Notes: a model not told the origin generated them from the sequence alone. DNA of 64,000 nt from Viola odorata (GCA_963691705.1 OY829540.1:42258158-42322157), one strand, 5' to 3'; positions 43,168 to 56,149 are shown, counted from the stretch's first letter. Translations and numbers: made by a program.

Positions 43168-46100
43168 CTTTTGACGGTGTTTTTGTAGTTTTGTTTTTAT
43201 TTTTGTCTTTTGCAGTTGATGACTAGGTCCTCAAAGGAAGATTTACTACCTTTGAATTCAGAACTTACGAAGACTGAAGCACAAAAAAGAAAGAAAGCCA
43301 AGAGGAAGTTTGACGGTGAATTTTCAGGGACACAAACAAAATCAAGTCCCAGCAGCAATCTAGGCCAATATCCAGGCCCAGCTGAAAACCCAATACCAAT
43401 AATGGAGGAAAACCAACAAGAACAGACGATGAGGGAATAAAATAGGGGGGTAGAACGAGTGACTTACTCCTGTATTAATCTACCCCTAATGGCTAATGAT
43501 TGGTCTATCAAGACAAACATCATAACCAACTTAACCAAGTTTCATGGCCATTCAAACGAGAATCCGTATAACCATTTAAGGAACCTTCACCTCCAATGTG
43601 ATACCCTAAAACCAGTGGGAGTATCAATCGAGAGGGCCAAACTGAAATCATTTCTTTGGTCTCTTGAAGACTCAGCTAAGAATTGGTTCTATAGCTTGCC
43701 CCATAACACTATTACAACATGGGGAGATATGTCCGCTGCCTTTCTGAACAAGTATTGGAACGCGACTAAGGCGGGGGCAGCAAGAAAGAATTTAGTTTCC
43801 ATTCAGCAGAGGGGAGGGGAGAGCTTAAGTGAGTATCATCAAAGGTTTAGAGACCTTCAAGACATTTGCCCTACCCACGGAGTGGCTGACCATCTCCTAA
43901 TTCAATATTTCTATAATGGAATATGTGTGAAGGATAAGGAGAGGTTAGATGCAGCCCCTGGAGGAGCAGTTCAAGATCTTACACCAACAAGAGCCAAATT
44001 ACTTCTCCAAACAATGGCCGATAATTGCCAAAATAACGCCTCATCAGAAAGAAATTTTGCACCTTCTTCTTTGAATGCTATAAATGTTGAAAATAAGCTT
44101 GATAAGATTACTAACATATTGATGAATCTTTCTACAGGTGCCACATCTCAGGTACAAACTACAGTAGCAGCAACTAAACCTATGCCCTCGATTTACGAGA
44201 TTTTCCAACAACTAGATCATCCAACCCATAGTTGTTACATGGTGGAACAACCGGGTGATCCAGCCCCAATCCCAGTGAATGCGGCATATGGTTACAATCA
44301 AGGACAACCTAGATTCCCATATGAAAGTAACCAATACCCTTGGAGACAACATCCCAATCTAAGGTGGAGACAAGATCTGCCTCAACCTAGCCAACAACCA
44401 CAACAACAATATAGCCAGCAACCACAACAATCCCTCATAAACTTTCAACACTTCGTACCCAGACCACCTCAATCAAATCAGACCAATGCCCCACTGTTAC
44501 CCCCAGCACCTCAACCGCTTAAGATTACTGGAGTTCCCATAGAGGATACGTTGCAAAAATTCATGCAGGCAACCCAGTCTAGTCTTGTTGAGATGCAAAA
44601 GCAAATCAGCCAACTTGCCCTACAGATGCAGCAACCTGATTCAGGTGGCAAATTACCTTCCACCACTGAAAATGAGAGGCACAATGTAAGTGTTATTAAT
44701 CTTAGGAGTGGAAGTGTCCTACCTAAAAGAAAAGGAGCAAAGTTGGACCAGGAGGTATATAATCAGTTGTTTGAGGATGAGGATGATGATGTGGACGAAG
44801 AAATCCAAGCAGAATCTCAGCCAGAACCAATCTTAGGTAAGACTGAGACTAAGACTGATGATCCAGCCGAGACAGAGAAGGACCAGCTGATCTTGGCCAA
44901 GCCAGTGGCTAAGACTGATGAGCAGAGTTCCAAACCTCTGGAAACAGTGGAGATTCCACCACCCTATCCTCCCAAGTCTTCCAAACAGAAGAAGTTAGAC
45001 GAGGCTAAGGAATTCATGAACATTTTTGGCAAAGTGGCAGTGAATATTCCTATGCTAGATTTAATTTCTAAAGTACCATCTTATGCAAAAAATTTAAAAG
45101 AACTCTGTACTAACAAAAGAAAACTTGCAGGAATGGAGAGAGTGAATCTTACACAGAATGTTTCCTCAGTACTTCAGAGCAAACTCCCGGAGAAGTGCGG
45201 AGATCAAGGAACCTTCACCATCCCTTGTAAGATAGGGAACGAAATAGTGGAAAAAGCTCTTTGCGACTTAGGGGCTGGAATCAACATGATGTCCTTGAAA
45301 GAATACGAGACATTGCAAATGGGACCAATGAAAGAAACGCAGGTGGTGATTCAATTGGCTGACCGAACCGTAATTCATCCTAAGGGAGTAGTAGAGGACG
45401 TTCTTGTCCAAGTCAATAATTTTATATACCCTATGGATTTCTATATTGTTGAGATGGGTTCTGACTTGCCTTCTTGTACAACAGATGTGCTTCTAGGGAG
45501 ACATTTCCTTAGGTCAGCTAGAGCAAAGATAGATGTTTATGAAGGAAGTATCATTTTGGAATTTTTTGGGAGCACGATTAAGTTCTATATGAAGGAGGGA
45601 TTAAAATATCAAAATGAGACGCACAGTGTTAATTTCATTGATATTTTATACCCTATCGAAGAAGAAACTGCAGATTTGAGTGCTACTGACCCACTTGATT
45701 TTGTCTTAAGCAGAAGTATCTCAGCTAAGATACTGACAGAATTGGAAGACCGAGTGGGAAACCGAGAAGATCTTAGGGAGATCTTAACAGATCTTCACGA
45801 GACTGAACCATTGAAGGAATCATTGAATTGCCCATTGTTTAGCATGTCTGATTCTAAGGTTTTACCATCTATTGTGCAGGCACCCAAGCTAGATCTTAAG
45901 GAGTTGCCAGAACACCTTAAGTATGCCAATCTAGGCCAAGACAAAACTCTACCAGTAATAATCTCAGCTAAGCTTTCCAGCGAGGAAGAGGGCAGATTGA
46001 CAAACGTGTTGAAGGAACACAAAGAAGCTATTGGATGGACCTTGACAGACATTAAGGGCATATCCTCAACCATTTGTACCCATAAGATTCATGTGGAAGA

Positions 46101-48580
46101 GGATAAGAAAACAGTCTGACAACCCCAGAGGAGGCTAAATCCTCCGATGATGGAAGTTGTCAAGAAAGAAATTATTAAGTTGCTTGATGGTGGAATTATT
46201 TACCCGATCTCTGATAGTTCATGGGTTTCCCCTGTGTAGGTTGTACCTAAGAAGACAAGAATTACCATGACCGAAGGAGAAGATGGAGTAAAAAGGACCA
46301 CAAGAATTCAGAATGGATGGAGGGTCTGCATAGACTACCATAGACTTAACCAAGTCACGAGAAAGGATCACTTTCCATTACCATTCATTGACCAAATGGT
46401 GGAACGATTGACTGGGAAATCCCACTACTGTTTCTTGGATGGTTATTCGGGATTTCATCAAATCCCAGTGGCGTTAGAAGACCAAGAGAAGACGACATTC
46501 ACATGTCCCTTTGGAACCTTTGCATATAGAAGGATGTCATTCGGATTGTGCAACGCACCAGCCACCTTTCAAAGGTGTATGGTCAGTATCTTTTCAGACT
46601 ATGTAGAAAAAGGTATTGAAGTGTTCATGGACGACTTCACCGTCTATGGTGATGATTTCGATCAATGCTTATGTAACCTGAAAAACATTTTGAAAAGATG
46701 TGTGACCACTAATCTTGTGTTAAACTTTGAAAAATGCCATTTTATGGTAGAACAAGGTATTGTCTTAGGCCATGTAGTTTCTAAGAAAGGCATAGAAGTT
46801 GACCAGGTTAAGATTGATGTTATAAAGAGTTTGCCTTACCCCTCATACGTGCGTGAGGTTAGAAGTTTTCTTGGCCACGCAGGATTTTACCGCAGGTTTA
46901 TTAAAGATTTTTCAAAGATAGTGGAGCTGATGTGCAAGCTTTTACAAAAAGAAGTGGACTTCAATTTTAATGAAGCTTGCCAAGTGGCGTTTGACAAGAT
47001 TAAGGAGAAACTCACATCAGCCCCAATCATACAAGCATCAGATTGGAGCCTTCCATTTGAGTTGATGTGTGACGCCAGCAACTCAACCGTTGGTGCGGTT
47101 CTAGGGCAGAAAAATGGTAGAGATCCACACGTGATCTACTACGCCTCTAAAATGCTTGACGAGGCATAAAAGAACTATACCACAACCGAAAAGGATTTTT
47201 TTGCAACAATCTTTGTATTGGATAAATTCAGATCGTATTTGTTGGGAACAAAAGTCATAGTCTTTTCCGACCATGCAGCCTTGAGGTACCTCCTGACCAA
47301 ATCAGAATCTAAGCCAAGACTGATCCGCTAGATTTTACTTTTTCAGGAATATAATATGGAGATTAAGGACAAAGTAGGAAAGGAAAACCTAGTCGCGGAC
47401 CACCTGAGTAGATGCCTTGTAAAAGGAGATCTGGGACCAATCAGAGATGATTTTCCGGACGAACACCTATTTGTTGTCCAGGCAATAAGACTATGGTTCA
47501 CTGATCTAGTCAATTTCTTAGCCACGGGTAAGCATCACGGAGACTTAACGGCTCAAGAAAAGGTAAAGATTAAGCATGACAGTAGGTATTTCGTCTGGAA
47601 TGACCCCTATCTATGGAAAATTGGATCTGATCAATTGATTAGGAGATGTATTCCTGAGAGTGAGATTCCGTCTGTCCTAAGATTTTGTCATTCTTATGCA
47701 TGTGGTGGACATTTTGGAGCCAAGAGGACAACCTTAAAAGTCCTTGAGTCGGGATTTTATTAGCCTACTCTATTTTATGATAGCTATAGATTTTTTAAAA
47801 CATGTCTCGAATGCCAAAAGATAGGAAACATAAGCTCTAAAAATCAAATGCCCATGAATGTTATATTAAATTGTGAGATTTTTGATTTATGGGGTATTGA
47901 TTTTATGGGGCCTTTTCCTATGTCAAATGGAAAACAATATATATTGCTTGCTGTGGATTACGTGTCTAAATGGATAGAAGCAAAAGCAACTAGGACCAAT
48001 GATGCTAAAACTGTTGTTTTATTTTTGAAATCTAACATTTTGAACAGATTTGGAGTGCCTAGAGGGATCATTAGCGACTGTGGGACACATTTTTACAATA
48101 GTATTATCGTTTCACTTTTTAGGAAGTATGGTGTAACCCATAGAGTCTCCACTACTTACCATCCTTAGTCAAATGGCCAAGCGGAGGTATCAAACAGAGA
48201 AGTCAAGTTGATCTTGGCTAAGACAGTTGGCTTAGATCGGCGAGACTGGAGCCAAAGACTGGATGATGCGTTGTGGGCATATAGGACTGCCTATAAATCT
48301 CCCATAGGAATGACTCCGTACAAATTGGTGTACGGGAAAGCATGCCACCTTCCAGTAGGTATGCAACATAGAGCTTATTGGGCAATTCGGAAATGCAATC
48401 TAAGGTACGACTAGGCAGGTGAGGAAAGGAAACTTCAAATCCACGAGATGGAAGAACTGAGGAATCAAGCATATGATAACCAACTCTTAGCTAAGATCAG
48501 GATGAAGACATACCATGACAGCAAGATTGTTGAGAAGAATCTCCAACTTGGGGGAAAAGTCCTTCTATACAACTCCAGAT

Positions 48581-51018
48581 TGTTGCTACCCGATTTTGGA
48601 TTTTAAACCTTTCGTCACCTCATATTCATTTTTTTTCTCTGCATTCGTCATATTATTAACCTTATTTATATTTATTATTGACGTTTATTTACTATTTATC
48701 ATTTTCATCGCATTTCCCGTCATTTCATATTTTTGTCGCATTTTAATGTTTTTTTTCGCTTGTATCCTAGAGCGAGCATTCCCGCCCATTTTTCATGTTT
48801 TACATCTTTTACTCGCATCATCTTGTCTGTTGCTTTTTATTTCATATTTTGGTATTTTTTACTCGAATTTTTCATCGGTTTTGAGCAAGCTTTCCCGTAC
48901 CATCTGCTCGAACCGAATAAAATAAACATTCATCATCTTTCCCTCACACCCGCTCCCATCACCAATTAATTCACTGCACCCTCGCCTCTGCCTAAAAACA
49001 TAGCCATCTCCATTTTTCTTCACCTCCCTCGTCCAACTCCCATCACTCGTCATCTTTCCCTCTCCATTTTTCAAAAAGCCTACTTCCTCTCAACTTATCC
49101 ATCCTCTCTCAGCAAATCTCCTCGAGCCTCACCCTCTCCATTTTCCAAGCCTACTATCTAACCATCATCATCATCATCATCATCTCTACTCCCTGATCCA
49201 TCACTCAATCTCTATTTCTCCCTCTATAAATAGCCAAGAATTCCAACATGAAAGGGGGGTCACAAAAATTCACACATCTCCTCCCACGCCAATTCACACC
49301 TTCGTTCAAATTCTCACTTTCCCAATCATCTCACTCTCACCTCTGTAAAATTAAATCTAAGCAACCCAGTCAAGTCAATCCCTCCTTTGCAACAAACTCA
49401 ATCCGCTCCATTGCAAAAATTAAAAGAAAAAAAGAAAAACACCCGATCCGCCCCTCAGCCGCACCCAATCCGCCCATCAGCCAAACCTGATCCGCCACGA
49501 CCTTAATCGGCCATGCCACGACCTCAATCGGCCATCCCGATCCACAGCCACCTCAATCGGCCACGCCACGACCTCCATCGGACATCCCGATCTGCCACAC
49601 CAGTACCACCGCAAGCCACGCCGCCCCACGGCCCAACCACCGCAAGCCACGCCACCATAAGCCGCATCACCACTGCTCAGCCACGCCGCCGCCGGCTCAC
49701 CCACAACCGCCCAAGAGAGAAGAAAAAGAAAGAGATAAGAAAGAAAAAGGGAGAGGAGAGTGAGTCTGGTCTGTGGCCAAATGAAAAAGAAAAAGGAATG
49801 AATAAAAGAAAGAAAAGAAAGGAGGAGAGGGAGAGTGAGGAGTGATGCTCGTTGATTGAAAAGAGAATTGAGAGAAAATGGGTTGTGGCCCAAGAATGAG
49901 ATAAAGGATAAAAGGAATGGGATGTGCAGGCCCATGAGGAAAAGGAAAAGGGCTGCTGGCCAGCCCACACGGAGAAGAAGAAGCGCTGGGCCACGCCAGG
50001 CCCAGCTGGAGTGAAGGTCGGCCCATCTGTTGGGCTGGTCTGTTGTTTTAGGCTGCTGTTGAGCCCAATTTCTAGGCCCAGTGGGCCTAGTCCAGTTATT
50101 CAGCCCATTGTATTTATTTACTTTTCGTACCGATCTTTCGTACTGTTTATTTATTTTCTGCACTTGTACTATTTATTTAATTTCTGCACTTGTACTATTT
50201 ATTTTCGTATGCTTGCATGTTTAATTTTCGTATGCTTGCATGTTTAATTATTATTTTCGTATGCCTGTATATTTAATTATTATTTTCGTATGCTTTTGCA
50301 TGTTTAATTATCCTGCTTACGCATAATCGTCAAATAATTATTTCACCAGCGTACGATAATTTTGAATCCGATTATTCGTATGCTCACACTTTTTAATTGC
50401 ATGCTTTAGAATGCTTAAATAATTATTCCACTCGCGTTTAATTCCTAAATTAATTATGTCTCTCGCGATAACTCATCTGTTTTTTTTATTATCATTTTCC
50501 CAAACTAATAAACTCAACTTTGCAGGGCAAATCAATCGATGCCCTTCACAAATATGCCTCATAACTTCGTTCGAAAAGGGTATATCCGCTCGATACCCTT
50601 CACAAGTAAACGTTTCTTACCCTTTTATTTATTCACGCTTTTCTGTATTTACGCTCGTATGGATAATTATTAAAATTGTTAAAATGTAATCCATTGGGCA
50701 TGATCACTAAATTAGGACTTTTTATTCTTCAAACATGATTAAACACCTCTTTATCTGGTAACCTTTTTTTAGGATGTGACTCTGGTGCCTAACACCTTCC
50801 CGAGTCCATAATACGACCCCGAACCACAGTTCTCGGGTTCTGACCCATTTTGCCTTAGCTTTTTTATTTTTTTATGGCATGACTTTAGGTTCCCTAAACC
50901 TAGAAACAAATTAGGGTGGCGACTTCATTGTATTATGTGAGATGAGTCCGATTTCGTCTCACATGTCGTCCCAAACCCGCGTCGCATTAGGAAAAAAATC
51001 CAAAAAGGGGGTGCGACA
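48581..51018 (+). repeat. Solo LTR of the element-C family inside Athila pol
   Basis: Starts TGTTGCTACCCGATTTT and ends GGGTGCGACA like the LTR at 18922-21168, 2438 bp in all, with TATAAATA at 49225-49232. Exact 5-bp duplications CAGAT flank it (48576-48580 and 51019-51023), and the Athila frame resumes directly after the second copy. No internal element sequence is left, so it arose by LTR-LTR recombination. ORFs inside it, including a 228-codon Pro/Leu-rich one, are not credible genes. Confidence 0.93.
50199..50312 (+). repeat. Short tandem repeat in the solo LTR
   Basis: About 26-33-bp units built on TTTTCGTATGCTTGCATGTTTAATT, four copies with small length differences. A looser version is in the element-C LTR near 20540-20620. 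Confidence 0.7.
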
Positions 51019-51229
51019 CAGATTTAAGCTCTTTCCTGGTAAGCTTAAGACTAAATAGGAAGGTCCATATGTTATCACTAATATCTACCCTCATAGTGCA
51101 GTGGACATTAGGAATGAGAAGACAGGAATAGTGTTCAAGGTCAATGGACAGCGGCTCAAACCATTCCTAGAAGGATTTCCAACATTTAAGGAAAATCAGG
51201 CGATTGAAGCCCCACCTGAGATTCAGTGA

Positions 51230-51748
51230 AAGAAAAATAAAGTCACGCCTAGGACTATAACTAGGGCGCTACATGGGAGGCAACCCATGCTTTTTGTTTT
51301 TAATTCTTGTGAATAAATTGTTTGTTCAAAATTAGTCTAGAGTCACTTACTGATTTTCTCTTTCAGGAAATTTTCAGGAATATCATGGAGCTTTCTGGAG
51401 TAGTTGCGAGGAATTAAGTGTGGTGAGGAAGCTTGGCTAAGTCTTTTTGATCTAGGTCACATTTTATTCGGCCAAGAATTGGATGACACGCGGAGAAAAA
51501 GGGAAAGAAGAGCAGATTACGTGTAGGAAGGAGGAGAAAAAGAAGGAGCAACGGTTATATTTTTTTGAAAAATTAATTATCAGATGGGAATTAATTTTTA
51601 AATTAAGAGATAGACTCCTTACCTCCCACTTACACTAAGATCCCTCAAATCCCTAAAATTTCGCCCTCACCCGAATATCTCTCAAAACATACTCAGCTAA
51701 AACTACTTCACTCTCCTACTTTCACTCCACGATCAATCCTCTTTAAAC
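51230..51748 (+). other. Spacer between pol and the third ORF of Athila
   Basis: Non-coding 519 bp. Contains a duplicated-looking AGGAGAAAAAG purine-rich stretch near 51525-51545 but no gene. Confidence 0.45.
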
Positions 51749-53827
51749 ATGGGAAAATCCAAGAGATCCGCAAAGAAATCAGCCACACCAAAATCTCCTC
51801 AGAAAAAGCAAGAATCTCTCATCCCTTCGCAATCTCCCTCTCTCTCAAATCCAGAGAAAGATCTGCCCTAGAATCTTAACGAAGTACTCAGTATAGCGAG
51901 GACAATCATGTCCATGGATGCAGCCCCCTCTGGTTCCCCAAGCCAACATTCAAAGCAAGTTTCATCCACTCCTCCTCTAGTTCCGACCTCCGAGTCTCCT
52001 CAGGGCACCCTCCCAACCAAGAGGAAGATTGATCTCACCGAAGAACCAAAAACCCAATCTAGGGTTAGAAAACCAGGTGATTCAGAGGTAGAAGTGATTT
52101 CGGAGACTGATTCTGATGAGAAACCCTCTACTAGAGCCAAGCAGGTGGCTCGCAAGAAGGCTGGAAAAAAGGGAGCTGATTCCGAACCACAATGTGAAGA
52201 AGGTTCGGCGAAAGAGAAGAGATCAGGGAAGAGAAAAATAGAAGTGGGTGATGAAGCAGCCCCAGCCAAGAGGACACGTTCTGCGGCTGCGAAGGGGAAG
52301 AAGAAAGTTAAAGAGGCTGATATTGACGATGACTGAGACGCTGATGCAGCTGCAGTCTTGGCCAAGCCTGCGGCCAAGACTGCCAAGGTATTCCTACCCC
52401 CCTTAAACTCATTGAATGGTTGTTTGAGGCCTGATACCCCTGATTTTAAGATTAGATTACTTGAGAAGCATGCATGTGAGATTACTCAGTTTGCAATTCT
52501 TGATTTCTCATTTCTTGATGCTTTGGATGCGGGTACCAGGATTAGGCAGTACATAATCAATCTAGGGTGGGAATGTTTTATGTACCTTGATTTGCCTGCT
52601 TACGTTGAGTTGTGTTTGGAATTTCATGCGTTTTCCTGGCTTGATCAGGATAGGTTGTATGCTAATAGTAGAGCCAATCCTAATCTTGGCGCGTCTGATG
52701 TGGTGAATTTTCGATTGCTTGATATGTGGTCTCACTTGTCTATTGATGAATTTAATCTCTTGCTTGGATTTGAGACTGAAGAAGGACTTAATTCTGATGA
52801 GTATAGGAATGCCCTGACTGATTATCCCCCTGATTGGGATAAGACAGTAGCCTATGGAGAGTTAATTGGTGACCCTAATGGAAAACTTGATAAGAATGCT
52901 AAGGCTCACCAGATCCGAGATCCTACATTGAGGATTCTCCAAAGGATCCTCTCTATTAATCTCTCTGGCAAGACAACTGTCTCGGGCAATATGTCTAAGC
53001 TTGAAACCTTTTTACTTTGGTGCATGTTGCATAAGAAGAGAGTAAATTTAGGCTACTGGATTGTTAGGCAAATCAAGGCATGCGATTCAATCCCTAAGCT
53101 GATCCTAGGCACTCTTATTTCCCATATCACTGCAACTGCTAGGGGTATTGATCTGTCTACTTTAAACATGCATAAATCCTGTGCCATTAAGATCATAGAT
53201 CTTAAGACTTTTGACCAGATGGGCCATTTCCACGAGGAAAAAGGCTTTCTTTGTTTTAATACAAGTTTCATGCAAGTAGCAGATCACCTCTATGGCAAGA
53301 GGATCAATGGCAATTTCAAGATGCGGCCAATCCAGCTTGATGATGCAGACAGAGAGCCCAATCTTGGGCAAGATGCCAAAGAACCAAAGAAAACCCAATA
53401 CGACTTAGATCTAGACCACCCATTGCTTCCAGAATGGGTTGACCACCTCCTGAAACTTATCAATGAGCAGCTCATAGTCTTCACTGACAACCAGCAACTG
53501 TTCCATGAATTCCAAGAGTCTGCTCAAAAGCAGCTGCAGTAGGTTGTAGACCAGCAACAGGCTCTGTTCTAGAGCATTGAAAAAGCCCAGCAGGAGCAGC
53601 TCAATAAGTTTTTGAAGCAGCAAGAGGTCAAGTTCCAACAAATCCAGACCCACCTAGACGTTTCCTTCAAATTTATCCGAGCCATGGATAAAGTTGTTGC
53701 ACACATACGAGACAAGGTGGATGACCATTTCAGCAGTAGCAGTGATGACTCCTCTGAATAAGGAGATGGTTCTGTACCATCTGTGCAAGATCCAATCCAA
53801 CCACCTCCACCTCCCGCAGCTCAGTAA
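51749..53827 (+). pseudogene. Third ORF of Athila element F (ATHILA ORF family, env position)
   Basis: 693 codons from ATG 51749 to TAA 53825-53827, with internal stops at 51869, 52334, 53540, 53570 and 53759 and no frameshift. The N-terminal third is Lys/Ser rich and looks disordered or nuclear-localising (AKRTRSAAAKGKKKVK). The middle (about 52380-53400) is a folded domain with WLDQDRLYANSR and HLSIDEFNLLLGFE, like the ATHILA ORF proteins. The C-terminus is Gln-rich and predicted coiled coil. No signal peptide or membrane segment is visible, so position alone suggests env and function is unknown. Confidence 0.75.
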
Positions 53828-54991
53828 ATGCCCCTAGGTCGTGTCTTTCCTTCTTTTCTTTTTCCATGTATAGTGTCTTTTTACTCTCATTTACACATTG
53901 AGGACAATGTGTCCTTTAAGTATGGTGAGGGTGTTTTTAGGTGATGTGTCTGTATATACATATTTTTGATGTGCTTTTGTGTGACTTTCTTTAGTTGCAT
54001 GAAATGTTTTGTGAATCTTGGCCAAGGTAGTTGGCTTAGATTGTCTAGTTAGAGTCTGATGCATGATTTTTATTTGCTTTCATGAGTGTTTTTAGGCATG
54101 TGTGTTATGTGTTTTATGTGAGTGTCGGCAAAAACCTGGACTATGCTTAAGACCTTTTCCCTAATGTCTTAACCTTGACCTTTAGCATCCTTCACTTTGT
54201 GACCCCGTAACTTTTGATTAAGGCATTTCAATGGGTTAACATATTCAACACCAGTAAGGGTACGGGTCCTGGTATCCATTAAGCATCCATATTGTACATG
54301 ATCATGAGGTCTAGCATTGTGTAACAGACTTAACAAATAGGCAAGCTTCCACCAAATATTTTTAATATCCCCTTAAGGAAAACTGCTAGTGGATAACGGA
54401 GTTTGTTGCCTTGTGTTGTGCTGAATTGCTCTAATACAGAGAACTACTTTTATGCCCAGTAATTGCATGCTCTAAAATGATGATGAAATAAAATGTCTTG
54501 ATATTTCTGCCTCACCAAGTGGAAATACTCAAGAAACTTTCAACAGAGTAATGGAAATTTTTTTTTTTGTGTATTTGTCTTGATATTTCTGCCTCACTAA
54601 GCATTAATATTCAAGAAACTTATAGCAATACTGGCATAGGAAATTTTCAGACAAGGTAATCGAATGATGATGTTGAGCAGTTGAATTAAGGGGAGAATAC
54701 CCAAGTAGGTGGATGTCTTGTCTTGTTGAGTCTGTTGTGGAATGCAAAGATGTTATGATCATGTGGAATTTGGATGTTTGGGGTGTTGAATAGACCTTGT
54801 TCATAAGGGTTGGGATCCATTGAGAAGTATGCTGACTGTCATAGGTATGAAGGTGTAAAAGAGCCGGTTAAGGGTTGTCTGTCCAGAAATTTACCAATGT
54901 GTGTCTCCTCTGTTTTGAATCTGTCTTTTCTTTTTCTTAGTTAAGAGTCCAGTATGCTTGGGGGCAAGCATTGTTCAAGTGTGGTGAGGTT
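53828..54991 (+). other. 3' untranslated region of Athila, with polypurine-like tracts
   Basis: Non-coding. A block of about 95-100 bp containing TGTCTTGATATTTCTGCCTCAC is duplicated (about 54497-54560 and 54577-54625). GCTTGGGGGCAAGC near 54957 and GTGTGGTGAGGT immediately before the 3' LTR are candidate polypurine tracts. Confidence 0.5.
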
Positions 54992-55702
54992 TGATTGACG
55001 TTTATTTCCATATTTTTTTACCATCTTAAACTACTTGGTTTAGGGTAAAAGCAATCTCTTTCACGTCAATTTGGTTTCTTTTGAAGGAAGTCTTGGGCAA
55101 GACAAGAAATGAAGGAAACGGATGCCTTGAGCGACAAAGTGGCAATCTTGGCTGCAGGCTTGGCCAAGATTGCAGAGATAGAGGCGTGCTGGTCATGGAT
55201 TCAAGGAAGGCGGGTTCAGATCAGGAAGCCAGCTGGCTGTTACGTCCCTTGGATAGATTCTCGGATGTAATCTGATTTGAACAAAAACAATCTCTTAGTA
55301 TCTTATTTTATTTCATTGGATTATATCCCTATCTTTTAGCTATTTGAAGTTTGGAATTTGGAAAGGAACGTAGTTGGTGGGGACTCTAACCTTGTTAAAG
55401 GTTAGGGAAGGCTGTCAATTACAGGATCTTCCTTCTTCCAACTTCTGTTTTGTAAACACTTGGCTGCGAATTCTTTCGAATATCGCATTTTTAATTCTAT
55501 TTCATGTTCATCAATTATTTCTTTATTTTTTTAATTATTATGTCTAGTAGCTAAACATCTAATTCTTGGTAAGGGTTGAGTGAGCATACTTGTGATTCGT
55601 GAGACCGATCGTTCTTATTATCCTCTCATTCGTAATTGATTCAAGTTCTATTTTAACAAACCGGTTCCCGTCTAGGCTAAGACTTGATCGATCTTAGGCA
55701 AG
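54992..55702 (+). repeat. 3' LTR of Athila element F, truncated
   Basis: Begins TGATTGACGTT like the 5' LTR and runs colinearly to GATCTTAGGCAAG, equivalent to about base 730 of the 5' LTR. It then changes at 55703 into LINE endonuclease sequence. About half of the LTR is missing, so a deletion removed its right part together with part of the LINE. Confidence 0.85.
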
Positions 55703-56149
55703 CATAAGGACCTCGTTAAAGTCTCCCGCCACAATGACAGGAAACCCGCATCCCTCTATCAACTTAGCTAACTGGTTCCACAAACTCCCCCGAAGGATGG
55801 CGTCATTGTACGGATACACATTTAGGAAAACACATCAAAAATTAGACGTTGCCAGGACCCCCTCCACCTAAATAAAATGGTCCCCAACAACACGAATGCT
55901 TTCTACGAAAAAACCCTTATCCCAAATGGTTAACAACCCACCCGATCTCCCCACCGATGGGACATTTATCCATGCTATCTCATTGCTGCGCCATAAAGAA
56001 TTTATGAAAAAATTCGTAACATCCATGTTTTTAGTTTCCTGTAGGAAATAAACGTCAAGTCTTTCTCTTTGAATGCACGTCCTCACGAATCTACGCTTAA
56101 CCAACGATTGCAATCCCCTACAATTCCACGAAAGAAATCTAACCATCAT
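55703..56149 (-). pseudogene. LINE endonuclease, N-terminal half
   Basis: Starts MMVRFLSWNCRGLQ, then YFLQETKN (catalytic Glu) and GGLLTIWDKG, and reaches VIVAGDFNEVLM at 55703-55740, the Asp-Asn catalytic motif of AP-type endonucleases. It stops there at the junction with the truncated Athila LTR. A frame change lies near 55865. Confidence 0.8.

Larger units (their letters stand above)
43210..51229 (+). pseudogene. gag-pol: gag-pol of Athila element F, stops only, split by a solo LTR
   Basis: One frame runs from ATG 43210 to the natural TGA at 51227-51229, interrupted by the LTR at 48581-51018. Domains in order: Gag core (about 43480-44040, FLWSLEDSAKNWFYSLP), Gln/Pro-rich linker, protease (CDLGAGINMMS near 45265), RT (FMDDFTVYGDDF near 46625), RNase H (LMCDASNSTVGAVLG near 47065), then integrase. 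Integrase has HSYACGGHFG and CLECQK for zinc, WGIDFMGPFP, IISDCGTHF and NGQAEVSN for catalysis. Stops lie at 43438, 46117, 46237, 47167, 47329, 47761, 48166, 48412 and 51056. Most fall at conserved Gln, Arg or Trp codons, each one transition away. No frameshift was found. Confidence 0.9.
41684..55702 (+). mobile_element. Element F: Athila-type Ty3/gypsy retrotransposon
   Basis: Contains a 5' LTR, a primer site, one gag-pol frame, a third ORF in the env position, a 3' untranslated region and a truncated 3' LTR. The Gag and protease type, the primer site related to the Asp-tRNA type, and a third ORF after integrase all fit the Athila lineage. A solo LTR of another family sits inside pol. All visible coding damage is in-frame stops. 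Confidence 0.9.

Noticed and set aside
49477..50163. 228-codon minus-strand open frame
   Set aside because: It lies entirely inside a solo LTR, is low complexity and is not matched in the related LTR.
43210..53827. Endogenous pararetrovirus or envelope-bearing retrovirus
   Set aside because: LTRs, primer site and Athila-type domains identify a Ty3/gypsy retrotransposon; the third ORF lacks envelope features.
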